NCBI RefSeq assembly: GCF_022539665.2
Contig: NC_081340.1
Coordinates: forward strand, 5,951,357 to 6,015,356
Length of the DNA: 64,000 nucleotides
From: Daphnia carinata
Lineage: Eukaryota; Arthropoda; Branchiopoda; Diplostraca; Daphniidae
Direction: 5' to 3'
The translations under genes were made by a program, and so were the position numbers. This document shows, piece after piece, positions 35,090 to 45,824 of this stretch. A model generated the notes under the pieces. The model made no database searches and was not told where the DNA came from. It saw nothing but the letters and a program-made list of their open reading frames with translations. How positions within the stretch are numbered: the first letter of the stretch is position 1; each line of letters begins with the position of its first letter.

Positions 35090-37042
35090 CTTACAGATAA
35101 ACAATAAACCAATGGAAACAATGCTTACCATCAAAAGTGACAAAAACAAATAAAGCAAAGCAGTAAAAATAAAAGTTGATAAATGTAATGTGGGAACACA
35201 GCTAACACAGACAATGAAAGAAACAAATTTTGCAAAAAATATTTTATAAAAAAATTTTTATTGACAATTCTCTGCACATTACAATTATTTTTGCAACTTT
35301 AAAAAGGCACAATAGCCCTTTCAAAAGTTGCCGTCAACCCAGGCAGGGGGAGACACTGCCTTGTTGACCCACCGGGGAGATTACCCGGTGATTGGCTAAG
35401 AGAAGCCGGAAGAAGAGCTGAAGATTTGGAACATTTTTACAGGAGCGATTAACCTTTAGTTCGGATTTGTGGGTAGCCACATCGCCCTCCGTGAACACAT
35501 CATCGGACTAAGCGGCACCCCACGTCCCCTTTCCGGCCAGAGCCCTCCAAACCTCGGTATATGTTGTTTTTATATATACCGTACAGTAGGGGCATGACCC
35601 CCTACGGGCTTATTACGAGTCAAGGGGAAACGGGGCTTCAGAAAAGAAGGGAGCCCAGATATGCACTTCAATTTTTTAAATATCAAATACCGTCTGGGGA
35701 ATCCGAATTAAGTATAGAAATGTCATGTCATCCATCCAATCAATACAATTTATTCAGTGTCTTGCCCCAACCAAGAATTTTTTCAGATCCAATGTTACTA
35801 TTAACCTATATTGAGAAAAGAAAAACAACACCGTTAAACATATCAACTGTTGATCATGTAACTTACATGACTTATAGATTCAACTTCTGGCAGAAGCTTG
35901 GGAAAGGCCATACAAATTGCAGATGAAAATCATTGTATAAGGCTCTTGAATGATAAAATAGCACCCCTAGAATGTTGCATTGTTGATAGTTGTGTTCCCA
36001 GTATGCTGAAAATCCTTTCCTATTGGATAAATTTTTTTTTTTAGATTAGACATGGTTGGCAAAAAGCAGGAGAAATGCTTTGTCATAAATTCAAAAAATT
36101 TTCAAGAAAATTCCTTTCATACCTAAAAAGTCCATGTATGATGTTCATCGCTGCAATGCCAACGAAATGAAACATCTTTAGGGCCATTTAAGTACCCAGC
36201 TTCACCAACACTCTGAATGTAAAGGACAAGTTTTTTTAGCAAGAGAAGCAGAATTATTTGAGGCTTCTAGCTGTGACAGAACTATAAAGGATTGCTGTTA
36301 CACAGGATTCATTCACACAAGATGGTACTACTCATTAGACAATTTGCATACTCTATTACTTTACCTCACCTTAATGGTAATGCACTTTCAGTGTTTTTCA
36401 ACTGTAGGCTCACTCTTCCATCCTGTAACACTTCCGGACTTGACTTGATCCCCCACTATAATTCTGTGAATGCAAAATAATAGCATTAAAAATACTTTTT
36501 CAATAGACAAAAAACCGAAAAGTACCTAATCCATGTTTTATGTTGAACTCATGCCATTTCTGGGTTTCCGTACCACACCTATTTTCGGCCCAAATACGGT
36601 CCCACAATTCTTCAGTTCCTTCGCTGCATGGACTTATTATTACACAAATGAATAAAAGCAAATAAATAGAATCATTACATATTAGGCCTTACCATCCTTA
36701 GCTTTGCTGTTATCTAATATTTTGTGTTGTTCCAATAATTGGGCCTGCAGCTTCATAATTTGATCTAATAAACAATAATTAATAATTGAAAACCAATATA
36801 ATAATGTTTATACTTACCACTTTTTTGTTTTATTATCTTATCCATTTTTCAATTGCTCCTCCAGCCACGCAGTTTTCTCCAGCCACGCTGCTCAATTAAA
36901 TGCAAATGGCATACAATTAACTGAAATTGCTTACATGCCTGTAATAAAGAAACCGACTGATAGATGGCTACGGGTAGAAAAAAGAGAAAAAAGTGCGATT
37001 TTTTTTTTTTTTTTTCCGCCATTTTTTTTTTTTTTTATGTAA
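35090..37042 (-). repeat. Copy C of the gene-like repeat (right arm of the palindrome)
   Basis: The reverse complement of copy B, starting at the MDKII exon (about 36845, minus) and running to the inner end at 35090. It lacks about 285 bp covering exon 3 and the start of exon 4. The inner ends are nearly identical (CTTACAGATAAACAATAAAC here against GTTTATCGTTTATCTGTAAG in B). The outer ends share ACATAAAA with an adjacent ATGGCGGAAAA block. Its reading after the LWDRIWAEN exon keeps WHCSDEHHTWTF, which copies A and B have lost. Confidence 0.6.
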
Positions 37043-37043
37043 A

Positions 37044-37106
37044 ACGGATTGCCATAGTCATACGGATTGCCATATAAAACGGATTGCCATACGGATTGCC
37101 ATACGT
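37044..37106 (+). repeat. Four copies of ACGGATTGCCATA
   Basis: The 13-mer occurs four times within 63 bp with small irregular spacers, directly outside the right end of the palindrome. It appears nowhere at the left end. Confidence 0.85.
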
Positions 37107-37211
37107 TTCAGTTTATTGACAATACGACATATGCAACTGCTAAGGCCACCTAGCGGTGTATTTACCTTTTGAATATGAATCTGAAAACAGACGATCTTCC
37201 TCGCGTGTCAA

Positions 37212-37304
37212 ATGGCTGACGTGGACAAGTTGGATAGCTATGTAACAGGAAATTTGACGGAATCCGAAGTTTTAGAAAATAAGCCTTCGCGGGATTCTAT
37301 GCAA
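37212..37304 (+). other. Possible upstream exon of the PRA1 gene
   Basis: ATG at 37212 opens a 31-codon frame (MADVDKLDSYVTGNL...) with a GT at 37305. The donor is not canonical (GTTGCT), and joining it to the next exon at 37368 would put that exon in the wrong frame. It is probably a 5' UTR exon or an upstream frame. Confidence 0.25.
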
Positions 37305-37368
37305 GTTGCTTATTGGATATTCTTTAAATGACATAGTGTAATATTACTATTTATTTGAAATATTTAGG

Positions 37369-38011
37369 ATGCCTCTTCCTGTGAAACTCAATCTCTCCGT
37401 CCCCGCCGCATCTGAATGGATAGGCTCTCGAAGGAAGAATCTTAAGCCGTGGTTTCAGTTTGTACAAACGTCAAAGTTTCAAAGTCCGTCATCCGTGCCT
37501 CTTCTGGGTGCTAGAATTGTGAAGAATATCGATCATTTTCAGAGCAATTATTTGTGCATATTTATCATACTTATTTTGTATTGCTTGTAAGTTACCTCTT
37601 ATTTTCGTTTTAGTTTTGGATAATGATTTCCAGTATTTACCATTATTTTGTTACTCTGTAGGTTAACATCACCCCTACTTTTGTTTGCTGTGGGCACATC
37701 TTTAGGAGCTTGCTTTTTTATATCACGCAAAAATATTGATCAGAAAATATGTTTATTTGGTCAGGAACTCAGCTTAGCTCAGCAATATGGACTTATTGCT
37801 ATGGTTTCCCTTCCACTTTTCTATCTAGCAGGAGCTGGTTCTGTGGTCTTCTGGGTTTTAGGTAAATGTTGAATGTTCTTTTCTAGAATGTAAGTAACTG
37901 TATCAATATTTCTATATAGGTGCTTCTATGTTTTTCATCATTCTTCATGCATCATTTTACAATAATGAATCACCTGAAGAGAGTTTTGAACTCCCTATTC
38001 AACAGGTTTAG
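37369..38011 (+). CDS. RABAC1: PRA1 family protein (prenylated Rab acceptor 1)
   Basis: Exons 37369-37586, 37662-37861, 37920-38011: 510 nt, 169 aa (human RABAC1 185). The PRA1 domain fills the protein: ARIVKNIDHFQSNYLCIF, then LYCLLTSPLLLFAVGTSLGA, SLAQQYGLIAMVSLPLFYLA and GAGSVVFWVLGASMFFIILH. It forms two paired hydrophobic hairpins. PRA1 binds prenylated Rab GTPases and takes part in Golgi and endosomal membrane traffic, working as a GDI-displacement factor. The start is the first ATG in frame; stops precede it in the same frame, so a longer N-terminus would need another exon. The gene begins only 0.3 kb from the palindromic repeat and ends tail-to-tail with ADRM1. Confidence 0.92.
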
Positions 38012-38280
38012 AATTTTTATTTCATTATTAGTGTTTGCCAATTAGCCTTAATTTAATGAATCATCTAATAATCTATCAATATTTTCACGTTTTGTTTGCA
38101 TTAAATACATGGATTTTAATTAATTGGTAAGAAGTAGACTGTAATGCTCTCCCCCATGAAATTTATTACCGACACAAACTGGCAAAAAGTCTAATACAAA
38201 CGCTAAATCGGAGATGGGAGACGAGACGAGAAAGGTATAACAAAGAGATGATATAAGACAAAACGGCTGGATGACTACCA
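38012..38280. other. Convergent 3' region of RABAC1 and ADRM1
   Basis: 269 bp between the facing stop codons. It is A/T-rich and presumably holds both 3' UTRs. Nothing else is seen. Confidence 0.6.
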
Positions 38281-39873
38281 TTAATCAAGAGCCATGCCAT
38301 CTTCACCATCCTCTTTCTTCTTATCTTTGTCTTGATTTTGGAGAGCTGTAATAAAAGCTTCCATATCTCCTTTCTGGGCGGCTTCGACAGCTTCAGAGCC
38401 AAGTCCAAACTGCTGAATTAAAGGCCCCAACTGGCCAGACTGAAGAGCAGCACTAAACACACTCAGCGCCTGAAAAAACCATACCAGATAAACCACAGTG
38501 CAATGTAAAGTATTATGTCATAAGGCCGATATACCTGGGCAAACTGGGGCGACTGAACTGTGTCTCGAACCATGGAAGCTGTATCACCTTCACTAGCCAG
38601 GTCCGACGGTGGCAAGAAATCACGCAATTGCCGCATAAAATCAGCGTTATTCAGAATCGGATGCAGAACATCTGTACTCAACCCTTCTGACAAATCTACT
38701 ACTTTTCATAATCACAAAATATCAATGATTCATCAATCAATTTCAAATGCTGTTAAACGATCTATTGTACCTGACGGTTTTTCCGGCTGGCCCTGAGCAG
38801 CGGCGGCACCGGAGAGTCCTAAGGCCGAATCAGGTACTTGAATCCCCGAAAGGATCTGCTGGAGATTCGTCAAATTGCCTAAAGAAGGTACTCCCGTAGA
38901 CAGTGGAGTCGCCGGCAAGTTACTGCCAGCGTTTGCAGAACTTGGTGTAGTAGCTGCTGCAGTGGCACCAGTTGCAGAGGCTGGGGGAATAGCCGCAGCC
39001 GAACGAGCTTGAGAAGCCGAGCCAGAAGTGGCACCACTTGAACGGCTTCGGGAGCTAGAGCTACTACGCACAGCACTGTGGAAGAAAATGCAAACCTTGT
39101 TGACTGGCATTATGTTTTACATTTGAGTAACAGCTACCTCTCAGATGGGACCAGCAGAGAAGATAGTCCAGACATTCCTCCAACATTTCCAAACAACTGC
39201 ATTAGTTGTTGCTGGGACATGGAGCTCAACAAGCTCTGCAAATCACGTTCACTACCTACAAGTTGAGGACAGCATTATCAGTTTAGTTTTGCTGCTGCCA
39301 CTTTCAAGTATGAACTATTGCAGTTACCTAGATTACTTCCTCCCCTTCCACCTTGTGATCCTGGTGTTGGTGGATTATTCAAGTACTCATTGACTTTGCG
39401 ACAGTACGTTTCATCCTTATCAGTTTTGGGTTCCTGAATATAAGAATGACATTTATTAAATTACATTTTTTGAGTAACTTGTCATTACCTGCATCCAAAA
39501 GAAAGTTTTCTTGTTGGAAGACTTAAACTTAAGAAGGAAGACCCGTCCAGTAGTGCACTGAGGTACTCGCACATACTCACAATCATCAGGAAAAATGATC
39601 CAATCCTAGATGCAGAAAGAAACGACAAGATATTGAATTTTTTTAAATTTTTCATAGAAAATTTTATTAAAAAGAACCTACATCTTCAACACTACCAGAT
39701 TGGCGATCTTTCCAACAAAAATGTATCAAAGAGTCGCTGGACTGATGAATATAAACAAGACCTTTCCTTTTGTCGGGGTGAACCATGTTACCTCTCATGG
39801 TCATCTTACCGGCCCGAAATTCCACCAAGTTTTTACTCTGGCTCCGAGATGAAGAATTGCTGAAAAGACTCAT
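38281..39873 (-). CDS. ADRM1: Proteasomal ubiquitin receptor ADRM1 (Rpn13)
   Basis: Seven-exon model: 39873-39682, 39605-39489, 39433-39328, 39255-39138, 39075-38771, 38698-38535, 38469-38281, 1191 nt, 396 aa (human 407). The N-terminal Pru domain is complete: [20 protein letters not shown], then [20 protein letters not shown] and [20 protein letters not shown]. It binds ubiquitin and the proteasome subunit Rpn2. A Ser/Ala/Pro-rich linker follows ([16 protein letters not shown]). The C-terminal DEUBAD domain ([35 protein letters not shown]) binds and activates the deubiquitinase UCH37. Exon 6 has adjacent TAG TAG acceptors (starts 38701 or 38698), so proteins with or without one extra Val are possible. 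All other splice sites are unambiguous. Confidence 0.96.
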
Positions 39874-40794
39874 TTTTTCTTCTCGACTATTCCGATCGTT
39901 TTACCCAACAAATACTTAACCGTACTAATATAACACAGCTGAAGTATACTGAAATACAAGTGTTTCTAAACTAGACGCAAACACAACTTCATCAAAAATG
40001 AAACTGCAAATCATTCCAGTATCACCGTATTCCAAGGAAGCCCCCTCTCCATTTGTGTCCGACCTGCCATCTTGTGCTCACATAAAATGGCGTCATGGCC
40101 CTGACGTTTAAATTTAATGGAATTTTTGGGCTAAACGTAGTCTTTCTGCACTTTAATAAATAATGACAAAATTTTCATTCAACTGTTGTTGTATTTAGAC
40201 AGAAACATGGTACGTTTGCAAGGAAATATTTTCATAAATAAAAGTGGGACACAATATTGTAAATAACACTGGGGGAAATGGATAAGAAATGAAATGTGCT
40301 TGCTGCTGAAAAACTCTCCAAATTTACTAATAAAACATTATTTCTCTCGAAATCCCTCCCGATAAACAAAACACAACGTCACCGCGGTTACAGCCATCGA
40401 AAATTATGTTAAATACACATGTAAATTTAACACACACGTTTTCCGAAAAAAATAAATAAGTAAAATAAAAAGGGAACGGTCAAACGTCCTCGTCAACCAA
40501 AAATAATTATGTGCGTAATAAATAGATGGTACAGCCCATAACCAATGCAAGAGCGTGATTTCCCGGAAGAAAAACAAAATAACTAGGTGATCAAAGGGGA
40601 CGACATCAATCCTCTGATGGCGTGGGTATCATGATGGTTGTGTTCACTCCATTTCTTATATTCTGTTTCTTCTTTAAAAAGATTACATGAATAAACACAA
40701 CTAGAGTGACGGTGTGGGCGAAAATGAACGTGCGTTATTGCTTTTCCTTTCGTCTCATGGAAGGAAGGAATCGTGATCAAACTGAATCTTTCAG
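39874..40794. other. Intergenic region between ADRM1 and the masquerade-like gene
   Basis: 920 bp containing the ADRM1 promoter side and the long 3' UTR side of the minus-strand protease-like gene. A/T-rich; no gene is seen. Short frames (40583-40780 minus) have no signature. Confidence 0.5.
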
Positions 40795-43700
40795 CTACAC
40801 ATTGTTGACACTAATAATCTGATTGATCCAGCTGATGAAGGACGACACTTTGACGTAGACGCCGGGTACCTGAGCCCGACCGCAGCCGAAACCCCAGCTG
40901 ACCAAACCGCTCAATTCATAATATCCTTCGTCTTCGCATACCAGAGGACCACCGCCGTCACCCTACAAACCGTGCAAAACACAAATTGTAATTATACTAA
41001 CAACTAAAACTTCATCTTTCTTTCCATCTTTACCTGACAGGCGTCGTTACCAGCCTCACCGCCGGCACAGAAACTGGAAGCTGGCATGATGAAGATTTTC
41101 TCGGTCACAGCGTTGATTTGTCGCACGCATTCGCCTTCACTTACAATCGGTACTTCGGCTTCTCGTACTCGCAATGGGATCGGTCCAGCTTCAAAATAGT
41201 TAAATTAGTTCAGACTTGTTAACAGATCCAATATGATAAGTTGACTACTTACTTTCACCCATGTATCCATAACCAGTAACGGTGCATCGTCGGCCCGTTT
41301 CTGGAATGGAGCCTCGTGACGGCAAACAAATGATGCAAACACCTGGTTTGAGTTCAGCCTGACCTTGCAGTTTCAGTAAAGCGATGTCGTTATCCAAGGT
41401 TTGACTGTTGTGATTGTGATGGATGTACGTAGTGGCTACACGCAACGTTTGAGCCCCAGGGCTTCCATATCTATTAAAATAACATTGTGCATATTAGATA
41501 CATGAATTCTATGTCAAAACGATCAAACTGGAAGTTACTCTTACCGGCTTGTAAGATCATGGTCTCCTACACGAACGTAGATGGCATCACCAGAACGAAC
41601 GATACTGTTTAACGAGAAAGATGTTAATTTCAGTTATCAATTGTCTTGATGCTTTCAGAATGACACTTACTTCGTGACGCAATGGGCAGCTGTCAATACC
41701 CACTGTGTTCCAATCAATGCACCACCGCACAAGTACTGATTCAATGAGTTGATCAAAGCGACTTGCCAACAGTATTCGCCAGGTAGAGCGTCGTTTCCTC
41801 CAACAACACGACCTTGGCGGAAACCTCTACTGATTGTGGTCGTGGCATTATCGTCTGTGTAGGGAATAAATTAGGATTAGCACAACTCATCAACCATTTT
41901 CATTCTCAATGCTTACGTACTGTCAAGATATTTCTCAATTGTAGACAATTGGCGGAGTTCACGATGATTACCCTTGACTCCGCAAACAAATTTGCTGTTG
42001 GGAAGTGGTCTAGAAACGGAAGGTCGAGGCCCAGTTGAGGTAGCAGTGGTTTGTTGTTGTGGCAGCTGTTGAGGAGGTGTTGCAACAGCTGTACCAGGTC
42101 GGACCATCGGGGGAGGTTTGAATCCACCTCCCGGTCTGTTTTCCACAAAGAAAAAATAAGCACCCAATGAGTTCATTATTGTCAATAATAGCCTTCAAGC
42201 AGGATGAATTAAGAGCTGATTGTCTGTTTTATACCGTGAGAATTCGGGTTGAGGAACTTCCACAGCTAGGGCGGATGCCGGTTTCAATTCGCGAATGGCC
42301 GACTTTTGAGCGCAACAGACTACTTTGGAACTCGGGCAGCGGAACAAGTCGGTAATTTCAGCATTGCCTGCAACCATCACGAAAACACCACGGTTAATTC
42401 AGAACAAACAATTTGCACGTATCGAAAAATGATTGCTGGAAACTTACTGAAGCAAGAGAAAGAGAGAATGGGAGCCATGCAAGTTCCAGGACAATAGGGT
42501 CTGGTGTCGACCACCTGAGGGGCGCTGGTGGTGGTGGTTGTGGTTGTCGTGGTCGTTGCTGGAGCTCGAGTTCCAGTCGACTGAGGTCTTTGCGGTGACA
42601 CGTCCGACTTATCTCCAGCTAAAGGAAGAACACGCTACAATTCACGTACTCCATTTTCCAAAAAATTCAATCGTAATTATACTTGATGTAGGTCGTTGAT
42701 TCATGGCAGCACCAGCCAAACTGCTGAGGAGCGGTCCAGCTAATAAAGTGGTCAAAGGATTGCTCAACAAGTCTGACATGGCGGAAGCTGGTGCTTTGGT
42801 GGGAGGACGAGACGGCCTGTTGTTTGTCGATCCACTTGATCCGGAATTAGATCCGGATGGTGGAGTGTCACGCGTTTTAGAGTCGCAGCAAATGGATCCA
42901 CGATCGCAGAGATTGGGTGGATTATTGACAACGACGGACGGTTTGGAACAGAAGGCTGACATCAAGCCTGGCAGGCAGACACCTGGGCAACGTTTTGGTA
43001 GAGCAGCGGTTGTCGTAGAAGGTGCGGAAGTAGTCGTAACTTTAGGTTTAGCAGTAGTAGGTCGAGCAGTTGTTGATGGTGGTACAGATGGTTTGGAATT
43101 GCTGGGCGATGGCCGAGATCCCGAAGCCGGTGCAGTTACATTATTTGTTTTCTGTTCACTTACTCCTCCACCTCCTTCACGTCGGCTGATGCAACATTTG
43201 CCACCGTTAGCACAAACTGCTTTTGCGTCAATAAAATCGCAGAGGTACGAAAAGAATCCCGTCACACATGTGCCCTACAAAGAAAAGGGCATTTAAAAGC
43301 AATTCAAATTAGCTGATAGGTTATTTCACATACTTTGCATTTTTTGTCATCGTCAACTGCTGGAACAGCCGTGGTGGTAGATTTGGGCCTGGGACGTGTA
43401 GTTGTTGTTGTGGTACGAACCTTTTCAAGCAAAACACAATTTGATGCATTTTAAATTCATACTTGACTTGATCTGATATGTTCTTACGGTTGTGGTTGTT
43501 GGTGACGTAGTTGTAGTTGCCTCAGTGGTCGATGTCCCCGTGGAACTAGCCTCATTCAAAATGACCAATTCCGGAGGTGGTTCAGATTCACCGAAGAGGG
43601 ATTTGGTAACACAACATTTCATGGCCGTCTTGCAGAGTCCATCGACATTAAGAACAGCTTCGCAATAGTCGGAAATGCGGGTTGCCACGCACACTCCAGG

Positions 43701-45824
43701 ACAGATACGTAAAGAGCCAACTTCAGAAGCCTTAAGTACTTCATCTTCATCACCACCATCAGCATCCTCCACTTTAGTGTCTACTGTGACAGCTGCTTTT
43801 GTTGTTGTTGCAACTGTTGTTGTCGTGCTGCTCGGCTTAACTGTTGTTGTAGTTGTCGTAGGAGCTTTCGTTGTAGTCGTAGGAGCTTTAGTGGTCGTCG
43901 TAGTCGGCTTCGTAGTTGTTGTTGTTGGTTTTGTCGTTGTTGTGGTCGGTGCAGTTGTCGTCGTAGCTAAAAATTTGGCACAAATGAGTTAACCGTTTCT
44001 ATTCCAGGAGGTCAAAATGATTTACCTTTAACGGTTGTCGTTGATTGGGTGGTCGGTTTTGTTGTGGTGGTGCCAACAGTTGTGGTTGTTGGAGTGGTCG
44101 TCGTTGCTTTCGTTGTCGTCGTCGTAGGAGCTGTTGTTGTTCCTACCTTCTGTAAAACAAAACATTAACGTTAAAAAATTGTTGCTAATATAATGACAGA
44201 TGAGTATTCACCTGAGTTGTGGCTGCAGATGAAGAAGGAGCCGCCGACGATGTGGAAACAGTGGGAGTTTTCGTGGTGACAGAACGTGCCGGAGGTGAAG
44301 GTCGATTCTCGACACAACATCTCATGGAACCTTCAGAGCACGTCACATTTTCCAGAACCTTCTCGCAGAGGAGGGCTGCTAATACATGAACACATCTGCC
44401 TGGACAATCCTTGCTCTTGGACGTCGATGTGATGGTATCGAACAGGCCTGTAAAAAAAAACATAGAGGTCGTTGACTTTCGTCTGCAACAACAACACATC
44501 CCACATTCCATGTCCAGTAATGCTTTTTATGTTTTACCCCTGAAGCCATTAAAGAAAAAATTTCCGCTCATAGCCCTATTGTACGATTCAATGTGAAGCT
44601 CTTTTCTTCTGGGGCATTGAAGCATGTCTTACGATGCATTTAAACGCTCCGATCACAAGCAAAGCAATAGAGCCACATGTGAGATGCGGAGAAGAATAGA
44701 ACGTCAGGTGGGGCATCTGCTTGAGGTTGCACGGACTACTGCTAAAGGCAGTCACGCAATACAAACAATTTTCGCGGAAAACTCAAAGTAGGAAACTGAA
44801 CATTGGAACTGCAATTCACTGAAAATTGCCAACTTTCAAAAGATCTTTCCCTTAACGTGTCATTGGTCTTTACTTTTCTTACGAAATCCTGCGTCACAGT
44901 TTTCGTTCTACGAAGAGCAATCTAACGGGATACATGAAAGGGAGGAGAAGTGAAGACATCCAGGACATCCGGCCCCACTGAATGAAAAAATTGGGATTAA
45001 ATTGTTTTCGAAATTCGTTAGAGGTGATGACAAAAAAGGATTGACAATAGAGAACAGGACGCGGAAATGTAAACTAAAAAAGAAAAGCTTTTTCATGCGG
45101 CTTCCGTCATGCATCATTCATCGAAAACTGTCAAACCCCTCCCACTTCTTTGGATGACGTCGTCGTTGTCATATTATTTCTAATGGACGAAAATTCTTTC
45201 GTCTTCTTTTGTACGGGTAAACACGTTTTTCTTCTCTTTCTTAGAAGGCTGGATAGTAAGCCTGAAACGTAATAGAATTGGCCACCGCACGCATCGAACT
45301 AAAGAGCTCATCAGATATTTGAACAGCCTTAAAGCGTTCCCTCATCAAAGATCGAGAAATAAAGTTCGCAATCAACCAGAGGAGGGAAAACCATGGAACC
45401 CGCACGCGCGATTCACATATTAAATAACTCCAAATAGAATCTCATTCCATTTACACACGGCAACGCCCAAATTCCATACGCTTGACATTCCGAAAACAGA
45501 AAAATGGTACAAGATGTCGTAAAGTGCACTGGTAATACCAGAAAGTAAACTGCTGGCGAGGCTAGCGGGGGTAGGTGATGGCTGTTGGGCCTTGGCTGCA
45601 TCGCCCGCTGGTGTACCGGTAGTGGTGGTGGTCCTAGCGGTGGCCGTGGTGGAGGAGCCGGCGGTGCTGCTGCTCGTACCACCAACATCGGATGGACTTG
45701 GAGAGGTCAATGACTCCACTCCGGACATAGACGGCTGCTTCTGCTGTGCAGCAGAGACCGTCATCAGCTGCGACCAAGTTAAGGTCAAGGTTATGACCGT
45801 CAGCAGGCCAATAGTCCAGCGCAT
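40795..45824 (-). CDS. mas: Masquerade-like multi-clip-domain serine pseudoprotease
   Basis: Fourteen-exon model: 45824-45539, 44447-44212, 44149-44026, 43966-43488, 43420-43334, 43274-42683, 42618-42448, 42367-42235, 42135-41972, 41854-41671, 41604-41545, 41470-41253, 41188-41034, 40962-40795; 3057 nt, 1018 aa, phases all agree. A signal peptide is followed by five six-Cys clip domains (DCPGRCV, ICPGVCV, KCKGTCV, RCPGVCL, YCPGTCM starts, each ending in CC), separated by Thr/Pro/Ser-rich linkers. The trypsin-like domain begins [26 protein letters not shown] (His) and DNDIALLKL (Asp) are kept, but the Ser motif reads GDGGGPLV, so the nucleophile is Gly. This matches Drosophila Masquerade, a non-catalytic secreted protein needed for muscle attachment and adhesion; crustacean relatives also act in immune recognition and clotting. 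Orthology is inferred from domain order and the Gly substitution. Confidence 0.95.

Noticed and set aside
42703-43296. 197-codon plus-strand frame
   Set aside because: Antisense shadow of the large clip-domain exon 43274-42683.
43675-43992. Plus-strand valine-rich frame resembling a membrane protein
   Set aside because: It is the complement of the Thr-rich linker of the masquerade-like gene; the composition is fully explained by that exon.
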